From: Macrobrachium rosenbergii
Lineage: Eukaryota; Arthropoda; Malacostraca; Decapoda; Palaemonidae
NCBI RefSeq assembly: GCF_040412425.1
Contig: NC_089792.1
Coordinates: 23,042,309 to 23,106,308, forward strand
Length of the DNA: 64,000 nt
Direction: 5' to 3'
Positions 1-12,649 of this stretch are shown piece by piece. The notes under the pieces were generated by a model. It was not told the DNA's origin, did no database searches, and saw nothing but the letters and a program-made list of their open reading frames with translations. How positions within the stretch are numbered: position 1 is the stretch's first letter; each line of letters begins with the position of its first letter. Position numbers and translations under genes: made by a program.

Positions 1-700
1 GAATAAATCCAATATGCCTCATTATGCCATTTAAAACATGTACATTTGATATCAATATAAAATTTTTCCATCAAAACTTTGGCTAAGCAATTCCAACCTG
101 AGTTGATGGGAGATGAAACGAAATAAAAAGCAAAAATCCTTTAAAATGACAACAAAAATTTGTGTCATAGGACTAGAAAATTTACATCATGGAGGTACAA
201 CTTCCAAGATCTGGACAACTTCTGTCATTTTAGGAACAATATAATCAAGAGAAAGGAGCTAGATATAAGAAAAAAATTGTTGCAAACAAAACTTCAAGTA
301 ACAATATATTGCACATTTATTACTTTACTTTCAGTTAAAATCTTGAATATTACTGGTAAACTTAAATAAATAAAGTGTAGGCAAAAACAGTTCGATAAGT
401 TGTTTTAATTTTCTGTACTTGAGTATGCATAAGTACTATATTACTTTAATATTCATTTCATTGTCACTGATAAACTTCCCCTGGAGTTTAGCAAGCAAAA
501 ATAGTATTTTTCTCAAGACTAAAATCATAGGCTCTCTCTATCTCTATCTCCTCCTCTTAACAACTGAATCTTTTAAATAACTTTTTAATTATTTTTCAAT
601 TTAAATCAACATATTACTTTTAAGCTAATTTCATCCTCATCAATAACTTAATCAGAGATAACAGATGAAATAAATTCATGCCCTCTATCATAGGCTTTAG
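1..700. other. AT-rich non-coding stretch, TOP3A intron or flank
   Basis: I see no coding frame, splice-flanked exon or recognisable repeat here. Short pyrimidine runs (ctctctatctctatctcc near 533-552) are the only structure. The later TOP3A exons must lie beyond the left edge, because nothing resembling the topoisomerase C-terminal or zinc-finger region was found between 1 and 3499. Confidence 0.5.
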
Positions 701-705
701 GGATA

Positions 706-849
706 TATGATACCCTGTAATAAAACTTTGCAAATATGTGGCCAGCCACCCAAAGAATTTTATGGTGGCTGGGAAACGATACTCTGTAATAAAACTTTGC
801 AAAGATGTGGCCAGGCCCCTAAGGAATTTTGTGATGACTGGGAAACAAG
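706..849 (+). repeat. Two-copy tandem repeat of about 72 bp
   Basis: The phrase 'ctgtaataaaactttgcaaa' followed by 'gtggccag' occurs at about 714 and again at about 784, and both copies end in 'ctgggaaac'. The plus-strand frame reads through both (CNKTLQ-CGQ-PKEF twice). It lies just upstream of a plus-strand DIRS gag fragment and could be part of that element. Confidence 0.7.
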
Positions 850-939
850 AGTTTATGGTAGAAATAAAGCCATTTGTCTCCACCATCCCAGTATCTGGTA
901 GTGCTACAGAGGAATGAGCAACATTTGTCTTCCTTTATG

Positions 940-1700
940 AGAGAGAAAAAGCTCCCAATAGATACCCAGCAATTTGGGACCCCTGAGAGAAAAATCTCAA
1001 GACAGCCATGGCTGGATTTTATGCTAGGCTACACCTAATCAAAGAGCTTCCAGTGTCTTCCAGAACAATGTTCACTGCAGTAGCCAACACTTATGTGGAC
1101 CCTATTCTGGAGTGTCGCATGAAGGCTTGAAAGGAAGCATTGGTGGGCTCCAACATTTCACTCCCAATGTAACCTCCCTATTGCATTCTTCCCCTATCTG
1201 TCAGGATTCTTTTGAAGAGTCTGTTGTTGCACAACTCATTGAATGAGTTCAACAACAGAACTGCACAATATATATACTGTTATTGAAAAAGGGGAATCTG
1301 AGAAACAATACCCTTGAGAGTTTCCTCTTCCTTAGCCTAAGAAAGCTTGATGTGAATCAGAGCTGTACAAGCCTCCAGTCGCTACTAAAGGACCCCTCTG
1401 ACAACAGAAGAATGACAATAGTATCAACACCCCTTTCAAAGTAGACAAGATAGTCCTACCAGGAAAAAGCAAAATAAACTCCTCGACTGTTTACTACAAG
1501 GAAAGAACTTGCATGATTGAGGTTGTCTTCTACAGCATATCATGCAATGGAAGTCCTCCCCTTGGATCTTAGAGGGACCATACTAACAAATTTCACTAGA
1601 GATCATGTGACCCAAAAGAGCTGGCCATTTCTTGGTTCAAGGCCTCATGGGGTCGAGATTCTCTCAACAGTGACAGAAAATGTCTACCAGTCTCTCTAGC
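940..1700 (+). pseudogene. DIRS-like gag C-terminal remnant
   Basis: The plus strand, read across frames, gives KLPIDTQQFGT, then NVTSLLHSSP, then FEESVVAQ and QQNCTIY. The same string of motifs occurs on the minus strand at 22850-23380 (KLPLD-MQQFGT, NVTALLHSNP, FEESVVAQ, QQNCTVY). That shared order identifies it as the C-terminal part of the gag-like ORF of the same retroelement family. Stops and frameshifts break it in several places, and no full ORF survives. It is the only clear plus-strand gag piece in the window and faces a minus-strand RT piece immediately to its right, so the two cannot belong to one collinear copy. The function is structural by analogy with gag; this copy is dead. 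Confidence 0.65.
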
Positions 1701-2290
1701 CTAAAAAGAGACAAGAGTTATCTTCATTGCCAGATAAACAGTTGACTGGGTTAGAGAAGCACAGACTTGTCAACATTAATCAGATGCAGAAGACAATCCG
1801 TTGCCCACAACATCACCTGAAAAATGAGTTGGTGAGAACTAAGCAGTTGTCCAAGTTTAGAACTTGGATTCCTAGGAGATGGCTCCTTCCCACAAATGCA
1901 GCCAAAACATGTGAGTACATGTGTTGTGCCGTACTCACACCAATGCACAGAGCTTGAATTGGGAGACCTTCCCTTTAAAGACAAAGCGTAGATACTTCCT
2001 CGACACCGGATGGATCAGGATAAGGAAGTAGCCATCCTGCATACCGACAGAAAACATCCATCTCGTTCCAAAAGGCTGCCAAGGCCAAATAAGATGACTC
2101 CATAGAAAAGGGAGTAAAATAAAAGAACCTGTTAAGACTAGCAACATCCACTACTGGTCTCCAGCCCCACCTCCCTGAGGCCTAGGAAGAAAGTTGGTGG
2201 TAAAGACTTGGTGACTAGTCTAAAATTGGCTTGATCACCTCCTGTAACAACTGTCTAATCTCTTCCTTCAAAACTCAGAACTTCAGTGTG
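1690..2290 (-). pseudogene. DIRS-like reverse transcriptase remnant
   Basis: Minus-strand frames show GWRPVVDVASLNRF, then DGYFLILIHPVSRKYLRF and VFKGKVSQFK. The HPxSRKYLRF block is characteristic of the RT of DIRS-type elements and matches the copy at 5092-5289 (YFHVPVHPDSRKYLRF). The sequence continues at 1740-1984 in another frame with LNLDNCLVL-like remains of the YLDDW region. Frameshifts and stops make it non-functional. It abuts the opposite-strand gag fragment at 940-1700, which suggests rearrangement or two separate insertions. Confidence 0.7.
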
Positions 2291-3000
2291 ATGAGAGAGA
2301 GAGAGAGCACAGTAAATGTAGTGCTTTGTAACTTACATTAAAGTTGTATTTTTTATAATGCATGATTTTTATGTATTTTTCATATTTTGTAAGCATATCC
2401 AGTAATTGGGTAGGACTATAGCAACAGCCTATGTTTTTATTAAGTTAAACTGTCCAGTACTGTATTATGTGTAATATTTAATTCTCTCTCTCAATCAGTG
2501 TGTGTGTGTGTGTAAAGTCAGCTGTCAGCTGTTAGCCCTGAGGGATGAATGGGTGGAGGGTGGACTGTGGGAGAAACGTATCCCCTTTTTGTCCTGTGCT
2601 GGTTTTAACACACAATCATCCTTATACCAGGTGATAGGTCAAACACTTTTCAATTCAACTACTGTATTATTATAAATTTATTCTTATTTTCCTTCCTGTT
2701 ATTTTACTGTTTTTAAAATGTTCATTATGTACGTTTTTTGGCCCAACCATAACTTTTCTGTCTGTCTGTCTCTGTACATTTGTCATACTGTCTTATACCG
2801 ATTCATGCATCTTTTTGGAATGGTACCCAAGGGAACCACCTTAACATTAACAAATTAGATATCTTACTGTACTGATGCAGATAAATGCAAAAATTTAATC
2901 AATATATTTTAATTGTCTTTTTCCATAATTTACATTCCCTACTTGTTTAATGTATCAAGTCACAGGTGTACATCTACTATAGAGTTGCTATGTAACCTGT

Positions 3001-3001
<1 letters not shown>
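2291..3001. other. Non-coding, no gene seen
   Basis: This stretch is AT-rich. A short (TG)n run sits near 2500-2513 and a (TCTG)n run near 2757-2772. I see no coding frame or recognised element. Confidence 0.5.

Positions 3002-3089
<88 letters not shown>
3002..3089. repeat. (GA)n microsatellite, about 88 bp uninterrupted
   Basis: The sequence is a pure AG dinucleotide run. The open frame through it (ER repeats) is an artefact of the repeat. Confidence 0.98.
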
Positions 3090-3091
<2 letters not shown>

Positions 3092-3228
3092 TGATCAGAC
3101 TGTGTGGATATGCTTCAAGTAATAAAACAATTTTATTAAAAATATTTCATAACAATTTCCCTACATCAATGAACCAAAACATAACTGAAAGGACAAAATG
3201 CTGCGCAACCCCAGCTACTCTTTAAATG

Positions 3229-3254
<26 letters not shown>
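3229..3254. repeat. Homopolymer of 26 A
   Basis: An uninterrupted A run in the intron next to the 3500-3680 exon. It could be the tail of a decayed retroposon, but no body is recognisable. Confidence 0.95.
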
Positions 3255-3259
<5 letters not shown>

Positions 3260-3499
3260 AACTCTAACCAAAATCAAATCTACATTGTAATAAGCCATCA
3301 AAATGAGCTACAAAGAATGGGTTAGTAACTTCCCAAACTTTGGAAGGATGCAAATTGTCACCCAGTTACTATGGTACCATAAACATATGAACTATACATA
3401 AATACCTGTAATACAACCAGAAATATGTACAGAAAACTATTTCATTACAGAATATTTCATTTCAACACTTAGTTTCTAAGAACACTGCAGTACAATTAC

Positions 3500-3680
3500 C
3501 GTTTCAAATCTGCTTCAAGTTCAGACCGTAAGTGAGGTTTTGACATTTCAAATCCCATAGCATCATAACCTTCAACCAAACCCATTCCAAGCTGACCTGG
3601 CACAAAGTGATGGTCTTGTAGTCCTACATACATTCGAGACTTGATTGTTTCAATATGTTCAGCATGTGTTGCATCAGTTC
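3500..3680 (-). CDS. TOP3A: TOP3A exon: central core after the active-site region
   Basis: The minus-strand exon encodes TDATHAEHIETIKSRMYVGL followed by FVPGQLGMGLVEGYDAMG and SELEADLK, a block strongly conserved in eukaryotic topoisomerase 3-alpha. The acceptor is 'ctccttcag' before GAACTGATG and the donor is AACG before 'gtaatt'. Its first two bases complete a Gly codon begun by the exon at 10346-10550, giving the family motif HGIGTDATHAEHIE. The length of 181 gives start phase 1 and end phase 2. The protein decatenates single-stranded junctions and in animals works with BLM helicase and RMI1. No stop or frameshift is present. The next exon is not in the window. Confidence 0.95.
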
Positions 3681-4059
3681 CTGAAGGAGTAAAATTTCAC
3701 CCATATAATTAAGCTATGCATATGAAAACTCTCAATAATGAAATACACACCTTACAACTAAATATACAAACAACTGAAATAAAAATACTGTATAAATTGG
3801 AAAACACTAAATGCCTTGGCTAAGGTAAGAGTTCACAGCTACTGAAACACTACAAATAACCTGGGCCAATTTAGTTCCAAGTGTATATTACTTTTAACCG
3901 TTTGACATCCCTGGGGGTGCCAAAACTCATCTGTGGTAAAACACTCATTTTCTTTAATTGATTGATACAGCATTACTATATAACAGTAGTTTTGGTCTCA
4001 TTCTGAAACTGATACCGATGGTATGGGCGGAAGCACTGCCCACCAAGTCGTTTTACATT
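3681..4059. other. TOP3A intron, no gene
   Basis: AT-rich intron sequence between the 3500-3680 exon and the DIRS terminal module. No feature was recognised. Confidence 0.5.
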
Positions 4060-4230
4060 CAGTTCTACACAGTTTACCTTTTGGCCCGGGTAAGAGAATG
4101 AGGGTTGGTAAGAGGTGGGCCCTTAAAGTAAAGACTACAGGTCTGTATGTTAGGAAAAATACAAATTACTTTAAAAATTTGTCATTGGTTCCTACATGAA
4201 TACAAACCCTCGGTCTTTACATATGGAGAC
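4060..4230 (-). repeat. DIRS-family terminal module, partial
   Basis: It contains 'tttaccttttggcccggg', 'gtgggccc', 'taaagac' and 'tgttaggaaaaatacaaa', in the same order as the module at 48985-49260. The end 'caaaccctcggtctttac' repeats the inverted terminal sequence of that module. This would be the 3' end of the minus-strand DIRS copy whose RT and gag lie at 5090-7740. Confidence 0.65.
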
Positions 4231-5050
4231 TTACTTTTGGAGGGAGGATTCTGAGTAAATCTCTGAAATGACTGGTAGTTTGGCTCACCTGGGTACTCTC
4301 TTCCTGGTCATGAAGGAACAAAGGAAGGAGACCATACCTCTAAGCTATTGAGTAAGAGAGATGTTCAATCGTCAGACTTCTGGGAATTTTGAATTAAAGG
4401 AATGTAATATCCTTGATTCGAAAAGGTTTGGATGAACTCCCAGTCTAGGATACTATAAAGCTAAGAATAACCAACTTGTTTGCTCATAGTCAGTCCCTAA
4501 TCTCCCCTTGCTAGAGAGAAGGAAGGATTTGCATCTACTATTCCATTATAGCTAGGATACTCAGTCATCTAGATCGCCAGCACGCACGCCAATTCAGCAT
4601 GTGATGGCTTGTTCACTGGAAGAGGAAGAAAGACAGGAGAAAGGGAGGAGACCAGTCCCACACACACCTCCTTACAACCTGTCCCTCAAGAGCTGGGTGC
4701 AACTACATGACTTGTTGAGCAGCCACCATAGGATCCAAGGAAAAGGAGTCCAAGGACCTATGGGTAACGTCCCAAGGTAAAAGGAGATGAATGTGATCTG
4801 CACGATTACATTCCATCCTAGTACTCGACCGACAGGTTCTTACCGAATGTGATGGATAAACTGATGCCCCTGGCCTCAAAAGATCTGGTTCCCAGGTTTA
4901 TCCAATGATTTGCTGAACAAGATAGGAGTGACTGTAGGCAGGACTCTATTTTCTTGGGAAACGGAAAAGCTCAAAAACTCAGAGAGTTTACCCTCATCCC
5001 TATATAATCTCCTGAGAGAGTTTACCCTCATCCCTATATAATCTCCTGAG
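4231..5050 (-). mobile_element. DIRS-like 3' region, degenerate
   Basis: This stretch shares blocks with other DIRS copies. 'gagggaggattctgag' is like 49330-49350. 'gcatgtgatggcttg' and 'ccaaggaaaaggagtc' are like 57330-57420. 'tgaatatatgagatgtt' relatives occur at 62150. No open frame survives. It ends in a perfect two-copy 34-bp tandem repeat (4982-5015 and 5016-5049, unit starting gagagtttaccc) just downstream of the RT. RNase H and recombinase are not recognisable, so the copy is probably internally deleted. Confidence 0.55.
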
Positions 5051-5056
5051 TCAGGG

Positions 5057-5650
5057 TCAACTATGATGAAACCAGCAGTCCAGGTTCAGGCCTACGTGGT
5101 GCCTAAAAGGTGTAGCCACTTTGCGAGAGGGGCTAGTATTCGTGTAAATATCTGCGGAGCTGTGGAGAGGCTGAAACACAGGGCTCGAAACTGGAAGACC
5201 CTGTCCTTGAAAATAAATCTGAGATATTTCCTGGAGTCTGGATGAACAGGGACATGGAAATAGGTGTCCTGCATATCTAGGGTGATCATCCAACCGCCCT
5301 ATTGAATGGATGAAAGCACCAACTGACTCATCTCCATTTTGAACTTCGTCTTCTGGACGAAGAAGTTCAGAGCACTGAAATCGAGGACAGGTCTCCAACC
5401 TCCTGATGACTTGAGGACTACGAAAAATCAGCTGTAAAAGCCTTTCGTTATAGTCTTCCACTTCATCTATGGCCATCTTTAGGAGAGATGACACTTCCTC
5501 CGACAGAGTTGCAAATCTCTCGGAGCCTTTCGAGTAGGCCATCCATGCGATTGCCGTGGACACAAGTGGAGGATACCCCTTGAACAGGATTGAGTAACTC
5601 TCCTTCAGGATCTTGACTGTCCAAGGCTCCACGCCTCTGATACTCCACCT
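5057..5650 (-). pseudogene. DIRS-like reverse transcriptase, frameshifted
   Basis: One frame reads GGWRPVLDFSALNFF, a stop, then GGWMITLDMQDTYFHV, HPDSRKYLRF and LCFSLSTAPQIFTR. This is the RT core of a DIRS-type element. A second frame is open from 5632 to 5057 but is only partly the true one. The YLDDW catalytic block is reduced to LNLDCWF. The RT lies directly downstream of the gag remnant (5654-7740) on the same strand, as expected for gag-pol order. It is dead because of the internal stop, the frameshift and the lost catalytic aspartate. Confidence 0.8.
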
Positions 5651-5653
5651 CTC

Positions 5654-7740
5654 TCAGAAGAGGAGTCTGGCTCCCACGGGTACATGAAGGACAGATGCAT
5701 CACTTTTAGTCAGCTGTCTGGAGAAAGTCCTCTTGATGGACCTTGCTTTGAAACACACTTTAGAATGAGGTTTAGAAGGAAAACCCTGTCTGCTTCCACA
5801 AAAGGGCTGCTGTTGTAGTGGAGAGACAGATTTCACAGCAAAGGATGGGGGCTCTTTGGGGCGCTTAGATGACTGGGCCAAAGGGTCCTGTGTAGACTTT
5901 TTCTTCAAGTCAGTAGCTGTTTCCCTAACTGCCGATTGGGGAAAAAGGTACTGCTTATCCTTTAGTGGTGAAAGAACACAACAATTCCCTTTTCTTGAGC
6001 ACTCCAAGGGAGAAAGGGCTGCCAGCTCCAAGGAGCCATCTCTTATGGCTTTACTGTACCAGAACATGACAGAATGCCCAACCAGCCTGCAGAATGGTCC
6101 GTCGCCAAATTGTTACAGTCCTCGATCTTCCTGGCGAGAGCCCTGACTGTCCAACTGAGGAAACTGAAGACTTCGAAGACCTTAAACATATACTTTACCA
6201 GGTGGTCTAACTCCAAGGAAGCAACCCTAACTTCAGCTGACAAGAAGGTGGAATGGTGTGCCGAGTCAATCAGGCCAGAGAAGTCCCCTGGGATGCGGCA
6301 GCACCTCCCAAAGATGGAGATTCTCCAGCAGCATAGGACAAGTACCTCCTAGCTGTCAATCTCGATGGCGGCAGGGCAGAAGTGGCCTTCCCTTGCTCCC
6401 TTTTCACTGCAAGCCAATCTTCAACCTCTTTACGAGCTTTCCTCGAAGAGGAGGAAAGGACCATCTTGGGAAAACGAGAGCTTGCGTCCACTTGGTTCCT
6501 CATTAGGAAAGTAGACGCTGGTGAAACTGGAGGGGCTGGCTAAAAATGCTACGTAAAGGTCGCTAAAAAATATCTCAGCAGAGAAGCTTATGCATAAGAA
6601 GCTGATTCCTGAACTACCCCTCCTCCTCAGTAGAAGAAATTGGAGACATAGATAAATCCTTGGAAGGTTTAATCCCAGCAGGAGCCTTGAATATTCCTAA
6701 AACATCTGCTACCTGCTGTTTAATGTGAGCAAAAGACAGGTCTTCTGCTGTGGGGCGCAGGTGAACCAGAGTTGGGTGGGCATTCGGCTGGTTCTGGGTG
6801 CTTAGCAGCTGGCGCTAATCACACAGAGACAGTCAGCGGGTGCTCGGGAATTGGCACTGGGCACTTGGAGGCTGTGACTGTTTTATGTCGCTCAGGCGAG
6901 TACACTGGGTGCCAAATACTGGCACTCTGGTGAAAAATAATTAGGGCTGTGCCAGGTACTGTAACCTGGTTGAGGACTGAGAGAAGGATCTCTAGTCCAT
7001 TTAGACGGAATATCAGAAGTCTCGTTGCCGCCACCTCTCTTCAGGGAATGGGACACGCCGAGAAGACCCCTAAAATGCCTCTTGTCAGGGCTACACTCCG
7101 AGTCTGAAGACAACTGGTGGACACTAACAGAGATGCCCTTCCAACGGCAGTCTGAGGACCTTCCACTAAGTGAACCATGAGTGACAGGTTCTACTGAGGG
7201 GGAGACTGCCCATGGGCAAACCCCACCAACCCTCTTTACACCTCCGGTATGTCTTCTCCCAGGTTCAGGGAAGTGTGACAGGCACCTTTGTCTGGGAGAG
7301 TCAGCGGGAAGGACAGACACCTCTTCCACTGGCACTGGCACAAAACTATTTACTTTGTCCATCAAGACTTTTAGGGATGCCCCTAATTAAGTCAGTGTGT
7401 TAACCACCAGATCAAGTCTACAGTCAAACTTATTCTCAAGGCTGGCAATGGCATCAGGTTCGAAGCACGGGAGCTAGGTACGCCAGTAGATGGTACAATA
7501 TTGATATTAGGAGGACTAAGGATGGGGACAAGGCTAGAGCAGGGGAAGAAGTCATGGCTCGGTCATCCACACTCAGATTAGGAGCCGGTTCTAAGCTACG
7601 AGCCCTAGCCTCAGCTCTTGAGGCAGCCTTCCTTTTCCTATCTCTATCTAGCTTCACTTAATTCAATTTTAACACCTTCCACTACCTTTCATCCCAATCC
7701 TTACATTCGTCACAAGTCAGGTATTTTGACCACACTTGTC
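5654..7740 (-). pseudogene. DIRS-like gag ORF, several frames
   Basis: The C-terminal part (6067-5654) ends in QLTKSDASVLHVPVGARLL, probably the gag/pol junction. The middle (7365-6892) is Ser/Pro-rich with PGRRHTGG, GGVCPWAV and SPSVEPV, also found at 13208-13464, 24566-25189 and 43247-43792. The N-terminal part (7740-7454) holds NCRGQVW, CDECKDWDE and KLDRDRKRK, the remains of a Cys cluster followed by a basic stretch. The order Cys cluster, basic helix, Ser/Pro region, then RT is shared with the copy at 22850-25783. Multiple stops and frameshifts show that it is inactive. Confidence 0.65.
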
Positions 7741-7879
7741 CTCTACAGTTAACAGCATACAGTATGGGAATCATAGGTTGGTTTAGTCAAGCGGGTTTTA
7801 CAGTCCTCCCTACAATACTTAATCCTGGAGGAACTAGAGTCTGATATCATTAAGAGTCAAAAATCATAATAAACTGTCT

Positions 7880-8175
7880 AAACTAAGCTGTAAAGGCTAC
7901 CAGAGAAGTGAATACATCATCAAAGGATATTCCCAAAATAGTGATGAAATTCCAAACAAAGCTGCTACAAACATCCGATGTTGTATCGAAGGCCGGCAAA
8001 AAAGAAGTGATATTTTCTGCTTTGTTGTTCCTATTTGTTTGCTGATGGTGGGCAAGGTAGTTACCTACATGAAAAAGACAGAAGTGCTACACAAGTTTTA
8101 AAAATTTAAGCTGCTGTGCAAGAGGAAAAGTATAGCTATATAATTACCTGGTAAGTTACTCATATGAAAGTAAGG
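7880..8175 (-). repeat. DIRS-family 5' leader/terminal module
   Basis: It holds 'gttacctacatg', 'aatttaagctgctg' and 'taattacctggtaagttact', a run found in the same order upstream of other gag copies at 13780-14290, 25790-26115, 27640-27935 and 45600-45960. Its position just upstream of the 7740 gag start marks the 5' end of the element on the minus strand. Confidence 0.65.
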
Positions 8176-8204
8176 TTTTCTCACGATTTTTGATGATATT
8201 TTTG

Positions 8205-8275
8205 GTTACAATGATTTTCAGCTGACAAAGCGGAGTCGGAACGGAACCCCCGTCATAAGCCAGGGCCTTCCAGTA
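8205..8275. mobile_element. MITE fragment related to the 20275-20639 element
   Basis: 'ggaacggaacccccgtcataagccaggg' resembles the 'gttccgtttttacgccgcgtcataaacc' and 'cgtaaaccagggactgcctg' parts of the intact copy. Only a piece remains. Confidence 0.35.
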
Positions 8276-8799
8276 TATATTTTCATTTATGGAATTACAT
8301 TGAAAATAAGCAATTTTTTAACAAGTCAACAACTGTAATGCAACTCTTAATAAATGTGTTAGTTACACTAACTAACATCAGCAAATACCTGTTTCTCTAG
8401 TCAGTTGTTGATGTCAGTAGTTGCTGTTGCTTATTCTGGTATTTTGCATGCAATAGCAAGTTGTTAGCCGTAAAATATAGTAATAAATTGTAATACAAGC
8501 CATAGGTTTGGTAAGCCTGGTTGACTGAATTGATTCACACTTAACCTACTGATGACAGTAATGATGTCAGTAAAATGCAATCAGCTGATGATTTTAAGAA
8601 TGTAAACAGAACCAGAATGCAAGTGGCAGTGATCGTTTTGTTCATCTTTTGTAATAAAATTAATACAACAATACATGCAGTACAATTGGATATAGTAGAA
8701 CAGCAGTTTTATTAAAATTATCATTATTCTCAATACAACTATTATTCGACTTTTGTAAAAGGATATCTGTCAGTGTCACGACCTAACCAGGGCCAACAG
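8276..8799. other. Non-coding, no gene seen
   Basis: AT-rich intron of TOP3A with no coding frame or recognised repeat. Confidence 0.5.
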
Positions 8800-10345
<1,546 letters not shown>

Positions 10346-10550
10346 CTATGCCATGTTTTTCCATGAGAGCTATGAGGTCAGCCTCAGTCAAAAGGTTAGG
10401 AGGAGAAGTTTCACCATCAACCATATCTAGAGAAGTTGGCATGAACACTTGCCCGATAGTGTAATGTGGCATTACTTTATCACTCCAGCGATCATAAGGG
10501 TAAACTTCCAAATAGTTCCTCTCCACTATAATTAGGCCATTTGCAGTGAA
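10346..10550 (-). CDS. TOP3A: TOP3A exon: YPYD to HGI region
   Basis: The exon encodes FTANGLIIVERNYLEVYPYD, then MVDGETSPPNLLTEADLIAL and MEKHGI. This is the conserved TOP3A block linking the active-site domain to the GTDATHAEHIE motif. The acceptor is 'ttcttacag' and the donor 'gttagt'. It starts in phase 0, directly continuing GEL from the exon at 15862-16080, and ends with one base that completes a Gly codon in the next exon. The length of 205 is consistent with that. No disruption is present. The phase match with both neighbours is strong evidence of a single spliced gene on the minus strand. Confidence 0.96.
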
Positions 10551-11650
10551 CTGTAAGAAATAAAGCCATCAAAAAATGCATCAGCAAAATTATAATGACA
10601 ATAATGATAGTGGTGATAAAAAGCTAGACTGCAGTAAATGATTTCAAGTATGAGAGCAGTTTTTGCAATTCAATTTGCTTTTCAGTAATGATATTCACTG
10701 GTAGCATCTCTGTTCAGTATACCATGTCAACTGTCAATAAAAAATTAAACAAGAAGTTCTTAAGAAGTGAGACATGTTTGAGCTTAAAAATTCAACCGAA
10801 AATTCTGATGTTTCCAATCATTAAAACTTATGTATTTACAACTACTGTTTATATCTTATAAACACCTTGCCTCAAAAAGGAAAAAAAAATTAAACCATAT
10901 ACAACAGACATTAAGATAAAACAGCAATACCTATGATGGTTGCCATATGAGAGCTGCCATCCACAGAAATGGGGCTGCTCCTATTTTACTTGCTATAAGT
11001 TGGGATGGTAAAATGCTTTATGTACATTAAGAAAATGATAAATCCTTGATTTATTAAACACTGATTCAGCATATCATCACAATTCAACAAAAAAATCATC
11101 ACATAATTTTCTTAATTATAGTGCCTTAAACAATTCTGTTTAGAAAAGAACAAACTTCCAAAATTTAGCTACATCAGGAATGTATTTGCTAACTTTCCAT
11201 GCAATAAGCATGTCACTAAATTGCTGTAAACAAACCATCACCATCACTTTCCTTCCATGGGAGCTGTTGTCATCTTGTCAATGGATTGTTCAATTTTATT
11301 CCATCACTAGCTCATAAAATTTCTGTGCCTTTTTTATCTCTAGCATTTTTGAAGTGTGTTTTGAGTGTTAAAATATTTAAAGACAGTTTGAGTGAGGTGA
11401 ATATTATATGTCAAGCATTTTTATTTTAAAAATATGCAATTTTCAAAGATAAACATGCTGCAGTCTCCTAATTGAAAGCTAGCCAAGGCCATTGGGGTAA
11501 GATGTTTTAGGTCCACAATAGTGTGTGTGTGTGTGTAAAGGAATTTTGATTATGTGATCAAATTCCAAAGCATTAAACTTATCTAGATTAACATGAATTT
11601 AGATAAAATTTAAGCTAGTTTAGGCATACTATTATTATTATTATTTATCG
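10551..11650. other. TOP3A intron, no gene seen
   Basis: AT-rich intron with a (TG)n run at about 11520-11536 and an (ATT)n run at about 11629-11644. No coding or element signature was recognised. Confidence 0.5.
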
Positions 11651-11929
11651 GCATAAGGTCCTCTTTTAAACAGGTATTGTTGAATGAAAGTGCTGCATCA
11701 GATGCATTTAATTTCTATAGTCTTCTCTATTTTTCTAATTATTGCTTTTTCTCAGCTACTGCATCAGGCGAGTAACGTTTCGATGTTATTCATCTCCAAG
11801 AGGAAAATAGTTGAAATTCAGGGACTGCATTTATTCTTATACTTAATTATGGAGGACATGGTCCGTAAAGTTGTCTACAATGTAGGTGTCTTTGTTAATT
11901 AGAGTATACAATTATACAGCCAACGTTTA

Positions 11930-12301
11930 GAGTGATGTTGATGGTCGGGTCTACTCAATACAGTATTCAGTATAGTCGAGGGTCAGCAGGGGGGTACGCC
12001 GGGGCGAGATACTGGCCGTCTGTTGGCTGGTGAAAATTTTCTTCAAGCCAACTTTTCAAGCTTGGTCACGCTGCTGCAGTCTTGCTGACCAGCGGGGTAG
12101 GGGCGTGGCATCACTAGGCGGTGTCTGACGTTGTGTGACGTCAGGGTCTGGTGTTCTCCTGAGTCTATTCCCATCGGTGGCAGGATTGTTCGTCTGATCT
12201 GGTGTTTCTAGGCAGGGGGTGTCGCTTGTTCTGGTGTCAGTCTCAGGTCTTGGTACTATTATCCTTCTTATATTTACGGGGAGGAAGACTATTTCATTCA
12301 A
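11930..12301 (-). pseudogene. Possible Ty3/gypsy-like retroelement 3' end
   Basis: The minus-strand frame 12301-12056 starts NEIVFLPVNIRRIIVPRP, continues through a Pro/Thr/Asp-rich tail and ends PRWSARLQQRD. This resembles the C-terminal tail of gypsy-type pol proteins (xRRSxRL). Downstream on the same strand a GC-rich stretch (11990-12030) is followed by 'tgtataattgtatactc', which could be the start of a terminal repeat. No protease, RT or integrase is next to it, so the identity rests on the tail only. Confidence 0.35.
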
Positions 12302-12339
12302 CCATACCCATTATTATTATTATTATTACAGTATTATTA

Positions 12340-12646
12340 CAGTAAACCCCCATATTTGTGGTTTCACGATTCGCAGACTCACCCTTTTGCGGATTTTCTC
12401 TACGGAACATATATACACATTGTTTGCAGAAAATTTGCCCATTTGCACTATTTTTCACTGAGAAATATTCACTAATTACCGTATTTTCATATTTTCAAGA
12501 CTAAATGCACTTTTTGTGATAAAACTATTAAAATAGGCAGTTCTAAGTGTTTTTAGAGGGGTTTTAAGTATTTGCAGATTTTAGCTATTCGCGTGGGGTG
12601 TGTGTGTGTGTGGTACACATCCCCCGCGAATACAGGGGGTTTACTG
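12340..12646. mobile_element. Tigger/pogo-like MITE, complete ends
   Basis: The ends are CAGTAAACCCCCATATTTG and CAGGGGGTTTACTG in inverted orientation, flanked on both sides by TA. Inside are 'gattcgcagactcac', 'ttcactgagaaatattcac' and 'gactaaatgcac', all shared with copies at 33182, 46990 and 49649. TA target duplication and CAG-type ends fit the Tc1/mariner-pogo superfamily. It carries no coding capacity. Confidence 0.85.
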
Positions 12647-12649
12647 TAT

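Noticed and set aside
2913..3122. Open frame with repeated ER residues
   Set aside because: It is the translation of the (GA)n tract, with no other coding evidence.
7440..7475. 'ggttcgaagc' as a tRNA T-loop
   Set aside because: No acceptor stem, D-arm or anticodon arm around it; it lies within gag-like sequence.
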